Source: Annona cherimola (lineage: Eukaryota > Streptophyta > Magnoliopsida > Magnoliales > Annonaceae). Taken from it: a DNA stretch of 64,000 bases. The notes under the pieces were generated by a model. That model did not search any database. It was given only the letters and a program-made list of their open reading frames with translations, and had not been told where the DNA came from. Of this stretch, positions 1-11,993 are shown piece after piece. Both the position numbers and the translations under genes were made by a program. Position 1 is the first letter of the stretch, and each line of letters opens with the position of its first letter. The stretch spans positions 5,049,579 through 5,113,578 of the forward strand of contig CM059975.1 of assembly GCA_030490835.1 (NCBI GenBank). The letters are read 5' to 3'.

Positions 1-1560
1 ATTTTCATCCAAATTCAACTTGTGTATGTGCCCCATCTTAAAACGGTATAAAATCAACGTAATAAAATAGTTTAATGTAAATATCTAGTTTTTTTAAAGC
101 AATGTAAATATCAAGTTTAAAGTGATATTTTTAGTATGATTTTTATATAAATAAATGATTTATAAAGTATTATTACATTTTAATATGTACAAGGCTCATT
201 TTGGGGCAGATTATATCATAATTGTGGTGCAGTTCATCTGTGCATGATGGGTTCTTTAGACCATATATTGTATATATGCTTAAGTTACAATTCATTTTTA
301 TTTTATTTTTTGATTTTTTTTCTTCATAAACTTGTTTCCCTAGGGCTCTGATACAGTGCACTCGGGTGCACTTAGCCTTAGTGCAACCCTGTGCTTTAAC
401 TCATTTTTTAAATTTTTTTTATATAACTGTTAATCAAAGTGTATTTAACATGCATGTCAATTTTACCATTTTGGAGTATTTTAGATATTTATTTTTTATT
501 TTTGAAAATTAGTGGCATTTTAGTAATTTTAAATTACCTAAATGTCATTGATTTTCAAAAATCAAAAAATAAACATCTAAAATACTCTAAAAATGGTAAA
601 AGTTGATACGCATGTTAAATACATTTAGATTAATAATTATATAAAAAAATTTCAAAAATAAATATAAAAAGTGGGTTAAATGCACTTAGGTGCACTGAGG
701 CTAAATGCATCATAAATATGTAAAAGTATGGTAAAATAACAAAACTTGGTGTATAGATTAAATATATTGGGGAAAATATATTTATGAAGAAAAAATCAAA
801 AAACGAAATGAAAATAAAATAAAAAACAAATATTGTAACTTAAGCATATATATAATATATTTTATATAATCGTGCTTCATATAATATATAGAGAGGTGTT
901 ACTGTATATTTATATGCATCGTAACTTACGATGTGTTTGCCTCAAAATGAGCTCTACATGTATTTAAATGTCTTAACACTTTATATGATCATTTATCTAT
1001 GTAGGAGCTATATCTTATATAGTTTAGATGTTTTTTACATGGTAATAAAAAAACAATTTTAAATACAACGGGTGGAATAGATATACGTTTTATTATCATA
1101 TGCAACCGATTTTGATGCAAATGCACGATAAGTTATCATATGCGGCCCATTTTGATGTAAATGCACAATAAGTTACATGCACTAATGTATATATAAATAT
1201 ATATATATAATGTTCCAGTGCATGCAACCGTACAGTGCAGTCTATGCATTGTGAGCCTCACTTGATCATGAATAGAAAATCTACCCCACTCATTGTATTT
1301 AGAATTGTTCACTTTATTAGTATATTAATTTTCATTCAAGTCCAACATGTGAATATTCACTTTATTAGTATATCAATTTTCATTCAAGTCCAACATGTGT
1401 ATAGTCTCTATCTTAAAATGGTGTAAAATCAACGTTATAAAATAATTTAATATAAACATCAACTTTAAAGTTGTATTTTTAACATCGAAATAGTCTAAAA
1501 TATGATTTTAATATAGATAAATGATTGTATAAAGTTTCATTGCATTCTAATATATGTAAC
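1..1560. repeat. Degenerate duplicated AT-rich segments
   Basis: About 190 bp at 1-190 (a 'caacttgtgtatgtg' stretch, then 'ataaaatcaacgt', then an 'ataaatgattta' stretch) recurs in diverged form at about 1375-1555 in the same orientation. Between the copies, short motifs such as 'tgcatgtaaatgca', 'gagccctacatg' and 'gataagttatcat' recur at about 900-970 and 1090-1250. The same motifs reappear at 2700-4000. No coding potential is credible here. It reads as an old tandem or segmental repeat block decayed by point mutation. An identity dot plot would define the units. Confidence 0.55.
347..712. mobile_element. Foldback MULE-like MITE (copy A)
   Basis: The two halves are near-complete inverted repeats. 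The left arm (gggtgcacttagcc, then a T-rich run, then aagtgtatttaacatg) is mirrored on the right (catgttaaatacattt, then an A-rich run, then ggctaaatgcatc). The inner arm matches the elements at 11634, 19581 and 49043. The outer tip resembles only the 49043 copy. The right tip looks eroded and I could not find a target duplication. It encodes no protein. Confidence 0.65.
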
Positions 1561-1562
1561 AA

Positions 1563-2718
1563 TGTTGTCAGAACCGATCTGATGATCGAACTAGTTAAGT
1601 GACTGGTTTGGTTCGGACTGATTTAACCGGTTAAGTAAATCGGTTTGAACCGGCAACATCATTATTGCATATTTATGATGTAATAAATATAAAAAAATTT
1701 AAATTATATTAATAAATATTTATATTCATAACTCCTCACAAAATAAATTAAAATTAGAATATATCATTCTAATTACTAGAATATGCAATAAATCAAAAAT
1801 ATTTTCAAGTATATATTACCTAAAAATAGATAGAACATCAAAAATTAATATTGTTAATTAATCTAAAAGAAAATGTAATATTATATTAATTTTAGTTTCT
1901 TATAATTTATTTTTGTGCTTTCATTAATTGCCCATTTTTATACTATCTAATATAATAAGAAATAAAAAATAATGTTAAATAATTAAATCATTTTTACTAA
2001 TAAAATTACATAAAAAGTTTGAGTATTCAACTATTTTTTAAAAAAATTTGCTCAATTGTGTAAAAGAATTTTTAAAGAAAAATAAATTATATTCTAAATT
2101 CTAATTATTTGCTTGAATAGCAGTACATAGAATGTAATGAACAAATATTTTCTGTTAAAATATAATAATTAAATGTATATTATAAATTTATAATAGATAA
2201 AGTTTATTACTTAATGACAAAGAGTAAATATGAATACAATATTTAGTTATAGATTAATAAATATAAATATTTATAACTCCTAAAAGAATATGTTAAAATT
2301 AGAATCTACAACCTAGTATTTTACGTTGAAATTTAATAGCGTATTATAATATATATAAGTTTGTGAATAAATGCATTGATAAAAAAAAATTCTAAATCAC
2401 CGTTAAAAACATTTGTGAATGACTGTTTGCACTTTTTTGTGCATGTATGGATAAAAACAATGAATCAATGCCAAGCAATGCCATAAATGCTATAATAAAT
2501 GTTTAAGCAATGCCAAAACAAAGCCTGCCCTGCAAAGTTGCGAACGTATGCAGCTAGGTTTTTTTTTCCAATCAGTTGAACTGTGTGTAACTGGTCTATA
2601 TGATCGGACCGGAGGTTCTGTGGTTTTTAACTACCAAACCGGACAAGTTATAATCTAACCGCAAAAGTAACCGATTCCCGGTCGGATCGGCCGATCTGAT
2701 CCAGTTTTGATAATAGTG
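1563..2718. mobile_element. Putative non-autonomous TIR element with GC-richer ends
   Basis: The left end (gttgtcagaaccgatctgat) and the right end (atctgatccagttttgataat) are imperfect inverted repeats of about 20 bp. They are followed inward by 'ccggtt' and 'aaccgg' rich subterminal DNA on both sides. The interior of about 900 bp is very AT-rich and noncoding. This matches the general look of hAT- or Mutator-type non-autonomous elements, but no convincing target-site duplication is visible, so the superfamily is open. Confidence 0.4.
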
Positions 2719-2921
2719 ATGTGTATGGTTCATTTTACAACGGACTACATCGTAATTATCGTGCAGTCCGTCTGCATATGATTGGATCTTATATATATAT
2801 GAGATATGTTTCAGTGCATGTAAATGCACCATAAGTTACAATGCACTTGGCTCATAATGGCCCTACATGCATTTGAATATGGATATGAGATATGCTCTAG
2901 TGCATGTAAATGCATCAAAAT
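2719..2921. repeat. Degenerate ~85-bp repeat units, left of the hAT element
   Basis: The motif order 'gtgcatgtaaatgcacc', 'gcccTacatgcattt', 'atatgagatatg' repeats at roughly 85-bp spacing. It continues after the hAT-like insertion at 3673-3860, so the hAT-like element landed inside a pre-existing array. Confidence 0.5.
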
Positions 2922-3672
2922 TAGGGGTGCAACTTGAGTAGGTATCCATGAGTACTTACCGACCGACCCTAATTTGGGTAGGGTAGAGTAGAAAATATTA
3001 CCCATGGATATGGGTAGGGTATAAATTATTTCTCACTTCCTCAAATAGGGTACGGGGTAGGGTAGATACGTTAGGTATCAAGAACCGACCCGCATAGGTA
3101 CTCATATGGGTAATTAATTAGGTGCATAATTATATATATGTATAATATATATAATATAGTATGTATTATGTTTTGTCTTTGACATCTTATATGCACACAT
3201 ATTTTAACAAATTCAAATTTAAATGAATTTTGTACCTTGTGAAGTATAAAACTGATTCAGTTATTTATATATATATATATATATCATTGACTTCCAAAAG
3301 ACTCTTATAAATACGCTTGTGACTAATTATTATAATATATTAATAGTTTTAATGATTGAGTCATGATAATCTATACTTCATATTTTTATATAATAATATA
3401 AATAATAATACATGTACTTATGATTTTAAAACATAAATGAGTATTATTTTACATTATTTAAAATAACATAGAAATTTTTAAAAAATATTGTATTCAAATA
3501 TTAAAGGAACCGATTTGAAATCGAAACTAGAACCGACCGTATGGGTAATGGGTAGGGTAGGGTATACTAGGAACTGAACCGACAAATAGGTAGGGTAAGG
3601 TAGACTTTTTACAAATTGGGTACGGGTAGGTAGACTACTACCCGAATCAAACAGACTCGAGTTGCACCCCTA
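2922..3672. mobile_element. hAT-type non-autonomous element (751 bp)
   Basis: Terminal inverted repeats start taggggtgcaacttgagt on the left and end actcgagttgcacccctaa on the right. They are flanked by an 8-bp duplication with one mismatch: atcaaaat at 2914-2921 and accaaaat at 3673-3680. An 8-bp TSD with a TAGGGG tip is typical of hAT. The interior is noncoding, with repeated gggtag/ctaccc motifs near both ends that extend the inverted repeat, and an AT-rich core with a (TA)n run near 3265-3283. No transposase fragment is seen. Confidence 0.8.
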
Positions 3673-4000
3673 ACCAAAATAAGCCCTACATGCGTTTAAA
3701 TGTATATATGAAATATATTCAAGTGCATGTAAAGGCACTAAAATGAACCCTACATGTATTTAAATGTACATATGAGATATTTTCGGCGCATGTAAATGTA
3801 CCCTAGTTTATTGTGCATTTGACTCAAAGTGAGCCCTACATGCATTTAAATATATTAATAATTTATATAATTATTTATCCATGTATGAATTATATATGAG
3901 ATAATTTATACGTTGAAAAACAACTTTAAAATTATCATTTACATTAAAGTATTTTATTACATTGATTTTGTATCATTTGCAAATGGGGCTCCTACACATC
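3673..4000. repeat. Degenerate ~85-bp repeat units, right of the hAT element
   Basis: This continues the array seen at 2719-2921, with at least three more units of 'gtgcatgtaaa..', '..aaccctacatg..', '..atatgagatat..'. Units differ from each other at many positions, so the array is old. Confidence 0.5.
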
Positions 4001-5052
4001 CAATTTAAATGAAAATTTAGTATGCTAATAAAAAATAATTCTAGATACAATAAGTGAAGTAAATATATATTTTATGATCATGTCGGTCTTATTCTAAGCC
4101 AAATGCACAGCATTTACATGCACTCAAATATTTTTCTCTCTCTGTATATAGCTATCATGCATAGATAAATGCTACTCAAATATTTTTCTCTCTATATATA
4201 GCTATCATGCATAGGGAAGAGTTGAGACCAAGGCACCCATGCGACGGTATTGGCTAAGCTATCCACCTTAGAAATCTTTCGTACCGTAATCTCAGCCTTC
4301 CGAATCATGCAATGCATGCCATTCTTGGAGGCCGAAGGATCTGAATCGTTCATTAGCCGTGTTAGAAACTTAGAATACGAAGGACGACGGCGGTCATTAT
4401 TTATTTTATTTTATGGAAAATGGGCCAGTTGCGATTATCGGACAGGATCAATGTCAGTGTGTGATTGTTTTGAAGTATACGGTACATCTGCGCGTGTGGG
4501 CAAGACACACGTGAGAGCAACCAACCAGTTTCAACGGTCACCTTTTTACTGTTGTTCTGTCCCTTGCGTTTGATTTCGCTCCCCTTCAAAGATGGGCAAG
4601 ATTTGTTTCCCTTGTGATATCCCACATCAGAGAATGTTAATTACCAAAGTTAAACAGCGTTCACATTTCCCATTATTTTGGGAAAGAATCTAGAAACATC
4701 AAAGTAAAGACATCATCAATCGTACCAAAATTTAATGTAGATAAGCAAGTGAGAAAAACAAACTGAATCAGAACCACTAAATTGAATTATTGAAAAAATA
4801 ATAATCAAATTAATGATTGTGATTATCATAAAATCTTGTTACGTGTGGGGCTGCTCTGGTGTAATGCCACCAACTTGTACATCGCGAAGGAGGAGAAAAG
4901 AAGTCGTTCGAATTAAAGCAGTGGAGAGGAGCGTGCCGTTGAAGGTATACTCTCACGGTCTCACCCTGTAACTGTAAGGCCTCTCCCTGATACTCTCTCT
5001 TGCACTCGGAGTTGCTTTTGTTGGGTAGAGTGTTGAGAAGCTCCCAAGCGCA
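4001..5052. other. Intergenic, upstream of the small basic protein gene
   Basis: No supportable gene. An open frame of 107 codons at 4250-4573 has no recognisable domain and is likely chance. Near 4140 and 4190 a short segment (aaatatttttctctct..atatagctatcatgcatag) occurs twice in tandem. At 4613-4630 there is an isolated 18-bp match to the start of the Cassandra-like LTRs described at 21523. The 5' leader and promoter of the gene starting at 5053 must lie in the last few hundred bases, but no obvious TATA box was found. Confidence 0.5.
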
Positions 5053-6204
5053 ATGGTGGTTGAACGCGTGATAACGGTAGAATATCTGGAGCCGTCCATG
5101 TCTCGGGGCCTTCTCTGCAAATTCCCAGACACCTCCCCCTTCGATTTCGACTACAACCAAAGCGGCATCTGGTCTCCCTTGCTCCCTCGCCACACCCATT
5201 CCATCATCTCCACTGACTGTTTTCCTTCAGCTGCAAAGCGGAGGAAGATACGCGATGGGACTGAGATTATGCTGCAAGAAAAGCTCAGGAAGGCGAGTTT
5301 GAAGATTCAGAAGGCCATGAAGATGGCCATCTCTAACAGCAATAAGAAAAAGAAGATGAAAAGGCAGAGCTTGGATTTCTCTCCATCTCCGGTTGAGGGC
5401 TCTGCTCCTCGGAGGGTAACATTCTGCCTTTTTTGTTTGATTGTTTTCGTTATTCAATGTTGTCGTTTGATGATTTTCTATTTGCAAATGAAGAATCTCT
5501 CATTTTAATATTTTGTTTCTCATTTTGTGAACTGAATCTCACTAAGTTAGAGGCACAGCAGAGAACAAATAAAATCCACATTTCTATACATTTCTTGATG
5601 TTTATGTTGGAAAGAAAGATTAGAGTCTCATATCATCACTTTCATACAACCCCAAATCAAGGAAATGTTCATTGATGAATTCATCCCCAGTCAAAAGCAA
5701 ATTCTGTTGAAATGTGCCGGTTCATTTCGGGAATTAGGAAGCTTATTCCTACACATATAAACCCAAAACTCTCCAAGCCTCTAAACAACGTTGGATTTCC
5801 TCACCATGAATGCTCTCCCTCACGTCTTGGGTCAGAGATGTGGACATATATCTTAACTGGGGACAAAAACAAATGAGCTTGGGTCTAGCTCTGATACAAT
5901 ATTGAATCAGTAATCATCGGTGATCAGCTTTATCAAATTCAATTAAGAGACCTTTAGAAGAACTGAAGTTACTGAACTTGTCACTTCAGCCTATGGGCAA
6001 AAGCATCATTGATCAAATAAAAACCATGATGGATGAAATCTATTTTGCCTTCGTACATTCTCTAGACAAACAATAAAATCTCTCTCTTTTTTTTTCTCGA
6101 ATTATGATGTGCAGGGATGGAGTAAAGTGCTAAGAGCTGCAGCAAAACGCTTCAAGAAGCATCAGGGTTCTTCTTTGCAGCTGAAAAAGCTCCCGATCAC
6201 CTGA
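5053..6204 (+). CDS. Small basic plant-specific protein of unknown function, two exons
   Basis: Exon 1 is 5053-5415 and exon 2 is 6115-6204, joined in phase 0 across a 699-bp intron (AGG|GTAACA donor, TGTGCAG|GGA acceptor), for 150 aa. Landmarks are MSRGLLCKF followed by FDFDYNQSGIWSPLLPR near the N terminus, a Lys-rich middle with a K/M run near residue 95, a DFSPSP motif, and a C-terminal GWSKVLRAAAKRFKKHQ. This order (SRxLLxKF..FDFDYxQSxIWSPL..FSPSP..GWxKxLKAAxKxFKK) is a pattern I recognise from conserved plant proteins without an assigned function; the basic tail suggests nuclear location (inference). An alternative start at the ATG at 5098 would begin the protein at MSRGLL and cannot be excluded. 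The splice choice is supported because the C-terminal motif appears only after joining. Confidence 0.75.
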
Positions 6205-8865
6205 TGAAAGATGCATTACTTAATTTTTAGGACTCTTCTGCATCTTATTTCCAGCTTCATTAGGCTAGCCGCATTCGACTCCACGAATCAATTGTAACTA
6301 GATTGTCTAAACCTCAACCTGATCACCCAGTTGTGACAGACCTGAGCAATTGATTTCCTGGGAATTTGATTTGAACCCATCATAGTCTATGATGATTTGC
6401 TTCCTGATAGAGACCCATCTCTATTCCATCAGCATTGTAGTGCTTTGAGCTTTAAAATGAAAAAGAGATTCTCACAGATACAGCGCCTGTACATATGTGC
6501 ACTTGGAATTTTGCCTTGTAAGTAGCTGCAGAACTTGAATATTTTCCATCCTGAAGATTTGGATTATTCAGCCCGCCAGTGATCGATGGTGGATCGTTTA
6601 CCTCCTTGGAATTGAATTTTGCACACAAAAAGTACACAACAATCTGAGAGGCAGCTGCTCAAAAAAAAAAAAGAAAAACCTGAGAGGCAGAAGCAGCTTA
6701 GAATCACTAAAAATGGAATCAGGAATAGCCAACCCGAGATTGAAACTTTTTTGGCTACTTGACCGGAGAAAGTCTTGGTGTGTGTGGAAAACCAAATTCA
6801 ACTTGAATGATTTCCTCAAATTGCACAACGAACAGGGGCGAGACAGACGAATCTAGTTTTACAGGAGTGTGCCATCGCTTACGAGGACAGTATTTGTAAG
6901 TCTAATTTATCCGAAGTCTAAGAAAAAAAGACGAATTTTAACTTACGGAAGACAACATGATTTTAAGGTAAACTGCACGTCTACCCACCTTTTAAGGCAA
7001 ATATATCAACATATTTTTGCTTAAAATTTCACTTATATTCACCTTGTTAGACATCTATTAAATTTGATGTTAGCCCGGTGAAATGACAAATTGTCCAAGC
7101 CCTAATATAGGTTAATGTTGGTTGGCTCAAAGTTAAAAATTCATATTCAAATAATATACGATTTTATAGTTATAGAATTACTAAAAAGTTATTAAATATA
7201 TGATTTTATATTTATAGAATTACTAAAAAGTCATTACAATATAAAATTTTAGCAATAAAATTATGATTATAAATGGGCATATTTATGATTTTGCAAGGGC
7301 TAACAACCTTTTTAATAAATTCCCCATGACATGATTATAAGTGGAATTTTATGCAAAATATATAGGCATATTTAGAATTTTTAAAAGTTCATGAGTATAA
7401 GTAGAAATATGAGTAAAATTTGTGGGCATATATGGAATTTGCCATCAATTTATTAAAAAAATTTATCAATAAAAAATAGAAATAAAAGAAAAGAAAGAGT
7501 TATGGTATCCTAAATATGTATGTATTTCAGTTGTCATAAATAATTTGTAATTGACATGAAAAATAAATAAATAAAATTTATTATTTACTTCATTCAATAA
7601 TCTATTTCTTATTTTTATACAAAAATATTTTATTTTAAATTAAAATTTTTGGAAAGAATAGACAAATATAAGTTAAAGAGGTTAATGAACGTGGAATTTT
7701 GAATTGATTACTTGGAGGTTGAAAACGATAAATGGAGAATGACGGTCAAGACATAGCGGATGACCCGCCAGCCAACAACAATTGTAAATGGATCATTAAA
7801 AATATCTTAAATAAATTAAATGCCGAAAGAATTGGAAGTACGCGATATAAATGTTAAAAATTAAATTTCTACGAAGAACTTCTTTAATTAAAGGTTATTT
7901 AATGTAAGTGCTTAGTGTGCAGTGTGCACGAGCATTCAATGAATTAGTCGGTCTAATTCAATGAATTACTGTGCGAAGTTTCGATTGGGTCTTCTTCTTG
8001 ACTTGAAATTAATCTAAGCACGATTCAATTGGTTGAAATTCTAAAACATGCTAGTTAAACTTAATTATAAGTACAACTCAAACTTAAAATTATTTTGACA
8101 GATTTAAGTATAAAAAATTATTTTATCATATTTATTTTGAATTCGAGTCCTAATTGGAGCACGCTAAAATACTTATTCACTGCACTTTTATTTATAATAT
8201 ATTCGATCAATGATATTGTGAATTGCGAAGAAGATTTAGATACCTTGCAAAATTCAGAGTTGGGTTATATAATTCTGTTCAACCTAAACCCAATTTCATT
8301 TTGTGACTAGAGGCATACCAGCATAGCAGGTATCGAATCTGGGGAGAAAAGCTTGTCTCCGGGAGCGTGGTTTTCTGCTATTAGGCTAAACATATACTTT
8401 GGAATGAGTTAAACATATATAACAAACTAACAATTAGAAAAACCAATCTCATTTTACATTAGATTATAATTATGATTTAAGAAAATCCCAATTAAAAAAC
8501 CGAGCCCTAGTCCTAAAACTTTCATGTTCGGTTTTCACCCCAAGCCAAGTTGCCATTGCACCCCTAATTCCGCCGTCAACAGGGAGCTCATGGGATGACA
8601 GTTAGTTACACTACCGTGACTCAGCCCGGCCCTTTTCTCCGCCTGAACATGTTCTCTTTCTGGGTTCTGAGCCCATAGCCATCTTCGAGCGTGTCTGCAT
8701 CCGAAGACATCGAAAGCCGCAGCACTCCCCCAGTTCTTCTTCCTTCCGAATGAATCAATCAAAATAAACAGAAGGTGAGACACACACACACACACACTCT
8801 CTCTCTCTCTCTTCCTCTCAATTCATGTAGCTTTCAGAAATCTTGGAAGGTTTATCTTTCCCTTC
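6205..8865. other. Intergenic and EMB2217-like promoter/5' leader region
   Basis: Mostly AT-rich DNA without supportable genes. 6960-7450 contains several recurring phrases (gtgggcatat, cgattttatagttatagaattactaaaaag twice) and looks like decayed repeat DNA. From about 8560 the composition becomes more GC-rich and gene-like. The 5' leader of the PPR gene probably starts between 8560 and 8760. No clear TATA box was found. Confidence 0.5.
8780..8812 (+). repeat. Compound (CA)n(CT)n microsatellite in the PPR 5' leader
   Basis: About nine CA units run directly into about eight CT units, 50-85 bp upstream of the PPR start codon. Pyrimidine-rich leaders of this kind are common in plant 5' UTRs. 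Length polymorphism is likely. Confidence 0.85.
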
Positions 8866-11361
8866 ATGTTAATAATGCACCGCGCCTTCTCGCTTAAAAA
8901 CCTAAACCTAGCAAAAACTAGGCTGACAAAGCTCCCCTGCCCAAAATTCCCACATCATCCCACTCACCATCCAACTCTTCGAAACACCCAATCCCCATTC
9001 AGTTCAAATCCGATCTTCCCCAGCGCCCATTTGTTCAACCCCCCATTTTCACCACTCATCTCAGCTTATGCTAAACCCCCATCTTCGTTCAAACACTTCT
9101 GTTCAAATCAAACCCCTTCTGACGGAGCTTCTGAGTGGACTGATGAAATCACCTACTTGGATGAATCCGACAATGTCATCTTCTCTGGCAAAGGTATTCG
9201 CTCTGTTGATCCTGGAGTTGATGACCATGTGATGGTTGGTGGGCTGAAGAAGCCGGTCTCGGGTGTGGCTGCTATTGGGAAGATTGTTGAGATTGTAAAG
9301 AGGTGGAAGTGGGGACCGGAGATGGAGACCCAATTGGATAGACTCCATTTCGTTCCAAACATGTTCCACATAGGCAAGGCGATTCATGAAGTTGGTGACG
9401 TTGATGCATCGATGGCTTTGTTTAGGTGGGCCAGGAGGCAGTCCTGGTATGCGCCAAATGATGGTCTGTATGTTCTGCTTTTTGATCTGCTGAATCAGAG
9501 TGGTGACTTTGATCGAATTCAGTCTTTGTTTGATGACATGATCACAGAATTTGGTGCTCAGAATCAATATGAAAATATCTTGGCACACAACCGTGTCATA
9601 CAGCATTTGGCCAGAGCAGGAAAGTTGGAGCTTTCATTCTGTTGTTTTAAGAAAATCCAAGAATCAGGCTGTAAACTTGATTCACAGACTTATAATTCAC
9701 TTATAACATTGTTCTTGGTTAAAGGGCTTCCTTACAAGGCATTTGAAATCTATGAGACCATGGAAAAGTTCTCGTGTAGGCTGGATGCTTCAACCTATGA
9801 ATTGATGATACCAAACCTAGCAAAATCTGGACGCCTAGATGCTGCTATGAAGCTGTTTAGGGAGATGAGGGACACAGGCCTTCATCCAACCTTCACCATC
9901 TTTGCCTCCCTTGTTGACTCAATGGGAAAAGCTGGGAGGTTAGATATGTCTATGAAGGTGTATATGGACATGCAGGCATCTGGGTTCAAGCCATCAGCCA
10001 CCATGTATGTCTCTCTGATAGAGTCCTTCATTAGGGCTGGAAAGCTTGATTCAGGTTTGAGATTATGGGATGAGATGAAAAAGGCCAGATTCAGGCCCAA
10101 TTTTGGGGTTTATACCATGATCATTGAATCTCATGCGAAGTCAGGTAAACTTGAAGTGGCAATGTCAGCATTCTCAGATATGGAGAAAGCAGGTTTTTTG
10201 CCAACTCCTGCAACGTTTTCCTGCCTCCTTGAGATGCATGCTGCATCTGGAAAAGTTGACTCTGCCATGAAGCTCTATAATTCAATGACAAATGCTGGTT
10301 TGAGGCCTGGTCTGAGCACATATACATCATTGTTGACGGTTCTTGCAAACAAGAAGCTTGTTGATGTTGCAGCCAAGATTTTACTTGAGATGAAAGCTGT
10401 GGGCTTTCCTGTTGATGTAAGTGCTAGTGATGTGCTAATGATATATATCAAGGATGGATCTGTTGATCTTGCTTTGAGATGGCTACGCTTCATGGGTGCT
10501 TCAGGAATTAGGACAAATAACTTTATAATCCGGCAACTGTTTGAATCATGCATGAAAAATGGACTGTATGAGTCAGCAAAGCCCCTCCTTGAATCATATG
10601 TTGCATCTGCAGCCAAAGTTGATCTTATTCTCTATACATCAATCCTTGCCCATCTCATAAGATGCCAGGATGAGGATAATGAGAGGCATATAATGTCAAT
10701 TTTGAGTGCAACCAAGCATAAGGCTCACTCATTCATGTGTGGCCTCTTCACTGGGCCAGAACAACGGAAGAAACCAGTCCTATCATTTGTAAGGGAGTTC
10801 TTTCAGGGCATTGATTATGAGCTGGAGGAAGGTGCGGCCAGATACTTTGTAAATGTGCTACTCAATTACCTAGTCCTCATGGGGCAGATAAACCGGTCCC
10901 GTTGTGTGTGGAAAGTTGCATATGAGAATAAGCTTTTTCCCAAGGCAATTGTCTTTGACCAGCATATAGCATGGTCACTGGATGTGCGTAACTTATCTGT
11001 TGGAGCTGCAATTATTGCTGTCGTACACACCCTCCATAGATTTAGGAAGCGGATGCTGTATTATGGTGTTGTTCCTAGACGAATAAAACTGGTTACTGGG
11101 CCAACTTTGAAGATTGTTGTTGCACAGATTCTAAGCTCAGTAGAGTCTCCATTTGAGGTTAGTAAAGTTGTTCTGAGGAGCCCCGGAGACTCTGTTTTGG
11201 AATGGTTTAAGAAACCGATTGTTCAGCAATTCCTTCTAAATGAGATTCCATCACGGGCTGACATCCTTATGCACAAGCTTAATATGCTTTTTCCGAGTTC
11301 TGCCCCTGAAGTCAGGTCCCTTTTACCTCCAAGACCCTTAGTTATGTCAAAGGTAACATAG
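8866..11361 (+). CDS. EMB2217: PPR-SMR protein, EMB2217-like (At1g79490 type), mitochondrial
   Basis: Intronless, 831 aa. The N terminus to about residue 85 is rich in Ser, Pro, Lys and Arg with few acidic residues, as expected of an organelle transit peptide. A conserved block follows (TYLDESDNVIFSGKGIRS, then a GGLKKP motif), then about ten tandem P-class PPR motifs between about residues 235 and 560. These show the usual 35-residue spacing, with phrases such as 'YNSLITLFLVKGLPYKAFEIYETM' type helices and repeated AKSGRLDAAMKLF-like turns. The C-terminal 190 residues contain an SMR-like region (DVRNLSVGAA, then KLVTGPTLKIVVAQ). Length and motif order match Arabidopsis EMBRYO DEFECTIVE 2217, described as mitochondrial and essential in embryos; molecular target unknown. 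The ATG at 8875 is a possible alternative start. The frame is fully intact and appears functional. Confidence 0.9.
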   Translation: MLIMHRAFSLKNLNLAKTRLTKLPCPKFPHHPTHHPTLRNTQSPFSSNPIFPSAHLFNPPFSPLISAYAKPPSSFKHFCSNQTPSDGASEWTDEITYLDESDNVIFSGKGIRSVDPGVDDHVMVGGLKKPVSGVAAIGKIVEIVKRWKWGPEMETQLDRLHFVPNMFHIGKAIHEVGDVDASMALFRWARRQSWYAPNDGLYVLLFDLLNQSGDFDRIQSLFDDMITEFGAQNQYENILAHNRVIQHLARAGKLELSFCCFKKIQESGCKLDSQTYNSLITLFLVKGLPYKAFEIYETMEKFSCRLDASTYELMIPNLAKSGRLDAAMKLFREMRDTGLHPTFTIFASLVDSMGKAGRLDMSMKVYMDMQASGFKPSATMYVSLIESFIRAGKLDSGLRLWDEMKKARFRPNFGVYTMIIESHAKSGKLEVAMSAFSDMEKAGFLPTPATFSCLLEMHAASGKVDSAMKLYNSMTNAGLRPGLSTYTSLLTVLANKKLVDVAAKILLEMKAVGFPVDVSASDVLMIYIKDGSVDLALRWLRFMGASGIRTNNFIIRQLFESCMKNGLYESAKPLLESYVASAAKVDLILYTSILAHLIRCQDEDNERHIMSILSATKHKAHSFMCGLFTGPEQRKKPVLSFVREFFQGIDYELEEGAARYFVNVLLNYLVLMGQINRSRCVWKVAYENKLFPKAIVFDQHIAWSLDVRNLSVGAAIIAVVHTLHRFRKRMLYYGVVPRRIKLVTGPTLKIVVAQILSSVESPFEVSKVVLRSPGDSVLEWFKKPIVQQFLLNEIPSRADILMHKLNMLFPSSAPEVRSLLPPRPLVMSKVT

Positions 11362-11633
11362 TTTTACGTGGCAGAAGTGAAGAAATTGTAAGCTTCATAT
11401 TCTTGAAAATAGAAATGGAAACTTAATGCGATTTTACTTGAAAGTGTTTGATTCCTTTCCTGTGTCCTTCACAGCTATTTTTCTGCTTTTTTTATAGCAT
11501 ATGTGTACAACATGTGACGTGGGATGCCCATAGCTTGGATTGTAAATTCTTGTGTTATGTGGGCAATGGATGAGCTTCTTAGCTTAGTATTAGATATTAT
11601 ATACTTGGTTCACAAATGCACGATCTTATTATG
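11362..11633. other. 3' flank of the PPR gene
   Basis: Presumed 3' UTR and downstream spacer. There is no distinctive poly(A) signal beyond AT-rich DNA. It ends in the 9-bp target duplication of the foldback element that follows (11625-11633). Confidence 0.5.
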
Positions 11634-11984
11634 CCGGGATTAATTCAATGCAGCCGGGTGCAAAACCCTTTTAAAATTTTTTTTTTTTAAAAAATTTTCA
11701 CACAACTATTAATCTAAGTGTATTTAACATGTGTATCAATTTTTACAATTTTTGGATAATTTTAGATTTTGTTCGGATTTTTAAAAACTGATGGCGTTTT
11801 AGTAATTTTAAATTACTAAAAGTATCATTGATTTTTAAAAATAAAAAATATCTAAAAATGTTCAAATTTGGTAAAAATTGATACACATGTTAAACACACT
11901 TAGTTCAACAGTTGTGTGGAAATTTTTTTTTTTTTTTGAATTTTAAATAAGGGGTTTTGCACCCGGCTGCATTGAATCAGTTCC
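11634..11984. mobile_element. Foldback MULE-like MITE (copy B, 351 bp)
   Basis: Flanked by a perfect 9-bp duplication, cttattatg, at 11625-11633 and 11985-11993. The arms are long inverted repeats. The outer part (attcaatgcagccgggtgcaaaaccc) is mirrored exactly at 11950-11980, and the inner part (aatctaagtgtatttaacatg) is mirrored by catgttaaacacactta. A 9-bp TSD with long TIRs points to the Mutator (MULE) superfamily. The inner arm is shared with copies at 347, 19581 and 49043, but this outer tip is not. Confidence 0.85.
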
Positions 11985-11993
11985 CTTATTATG

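Noticed and set aside
2985..3080. Telomere-like gggtaggg runs
   Set aside because: Irregular spacing and part of the hAT element's extended inverted repeats. It is not a TTTAGGG array.
4250..4573. 107-codon ORF
   Set aside because: No recognisable domain, overlaps a minus-strand frame of similar quality, and lacks supporting gene features.
4613..4630. 18-bp match to the Cassandra-like LTR start (tgtgatatcccacatc)
   Set aside because: Similarity stops abruptly after 18 bp, with no GTTACA end, primer site or TSD. It is noted only as a possible trace.
8320..8350. B-box-like ggtatcgaatct suggesting a tRNA or SINE
   Set aside because: No A box at suitable distance and no cloverleaf.
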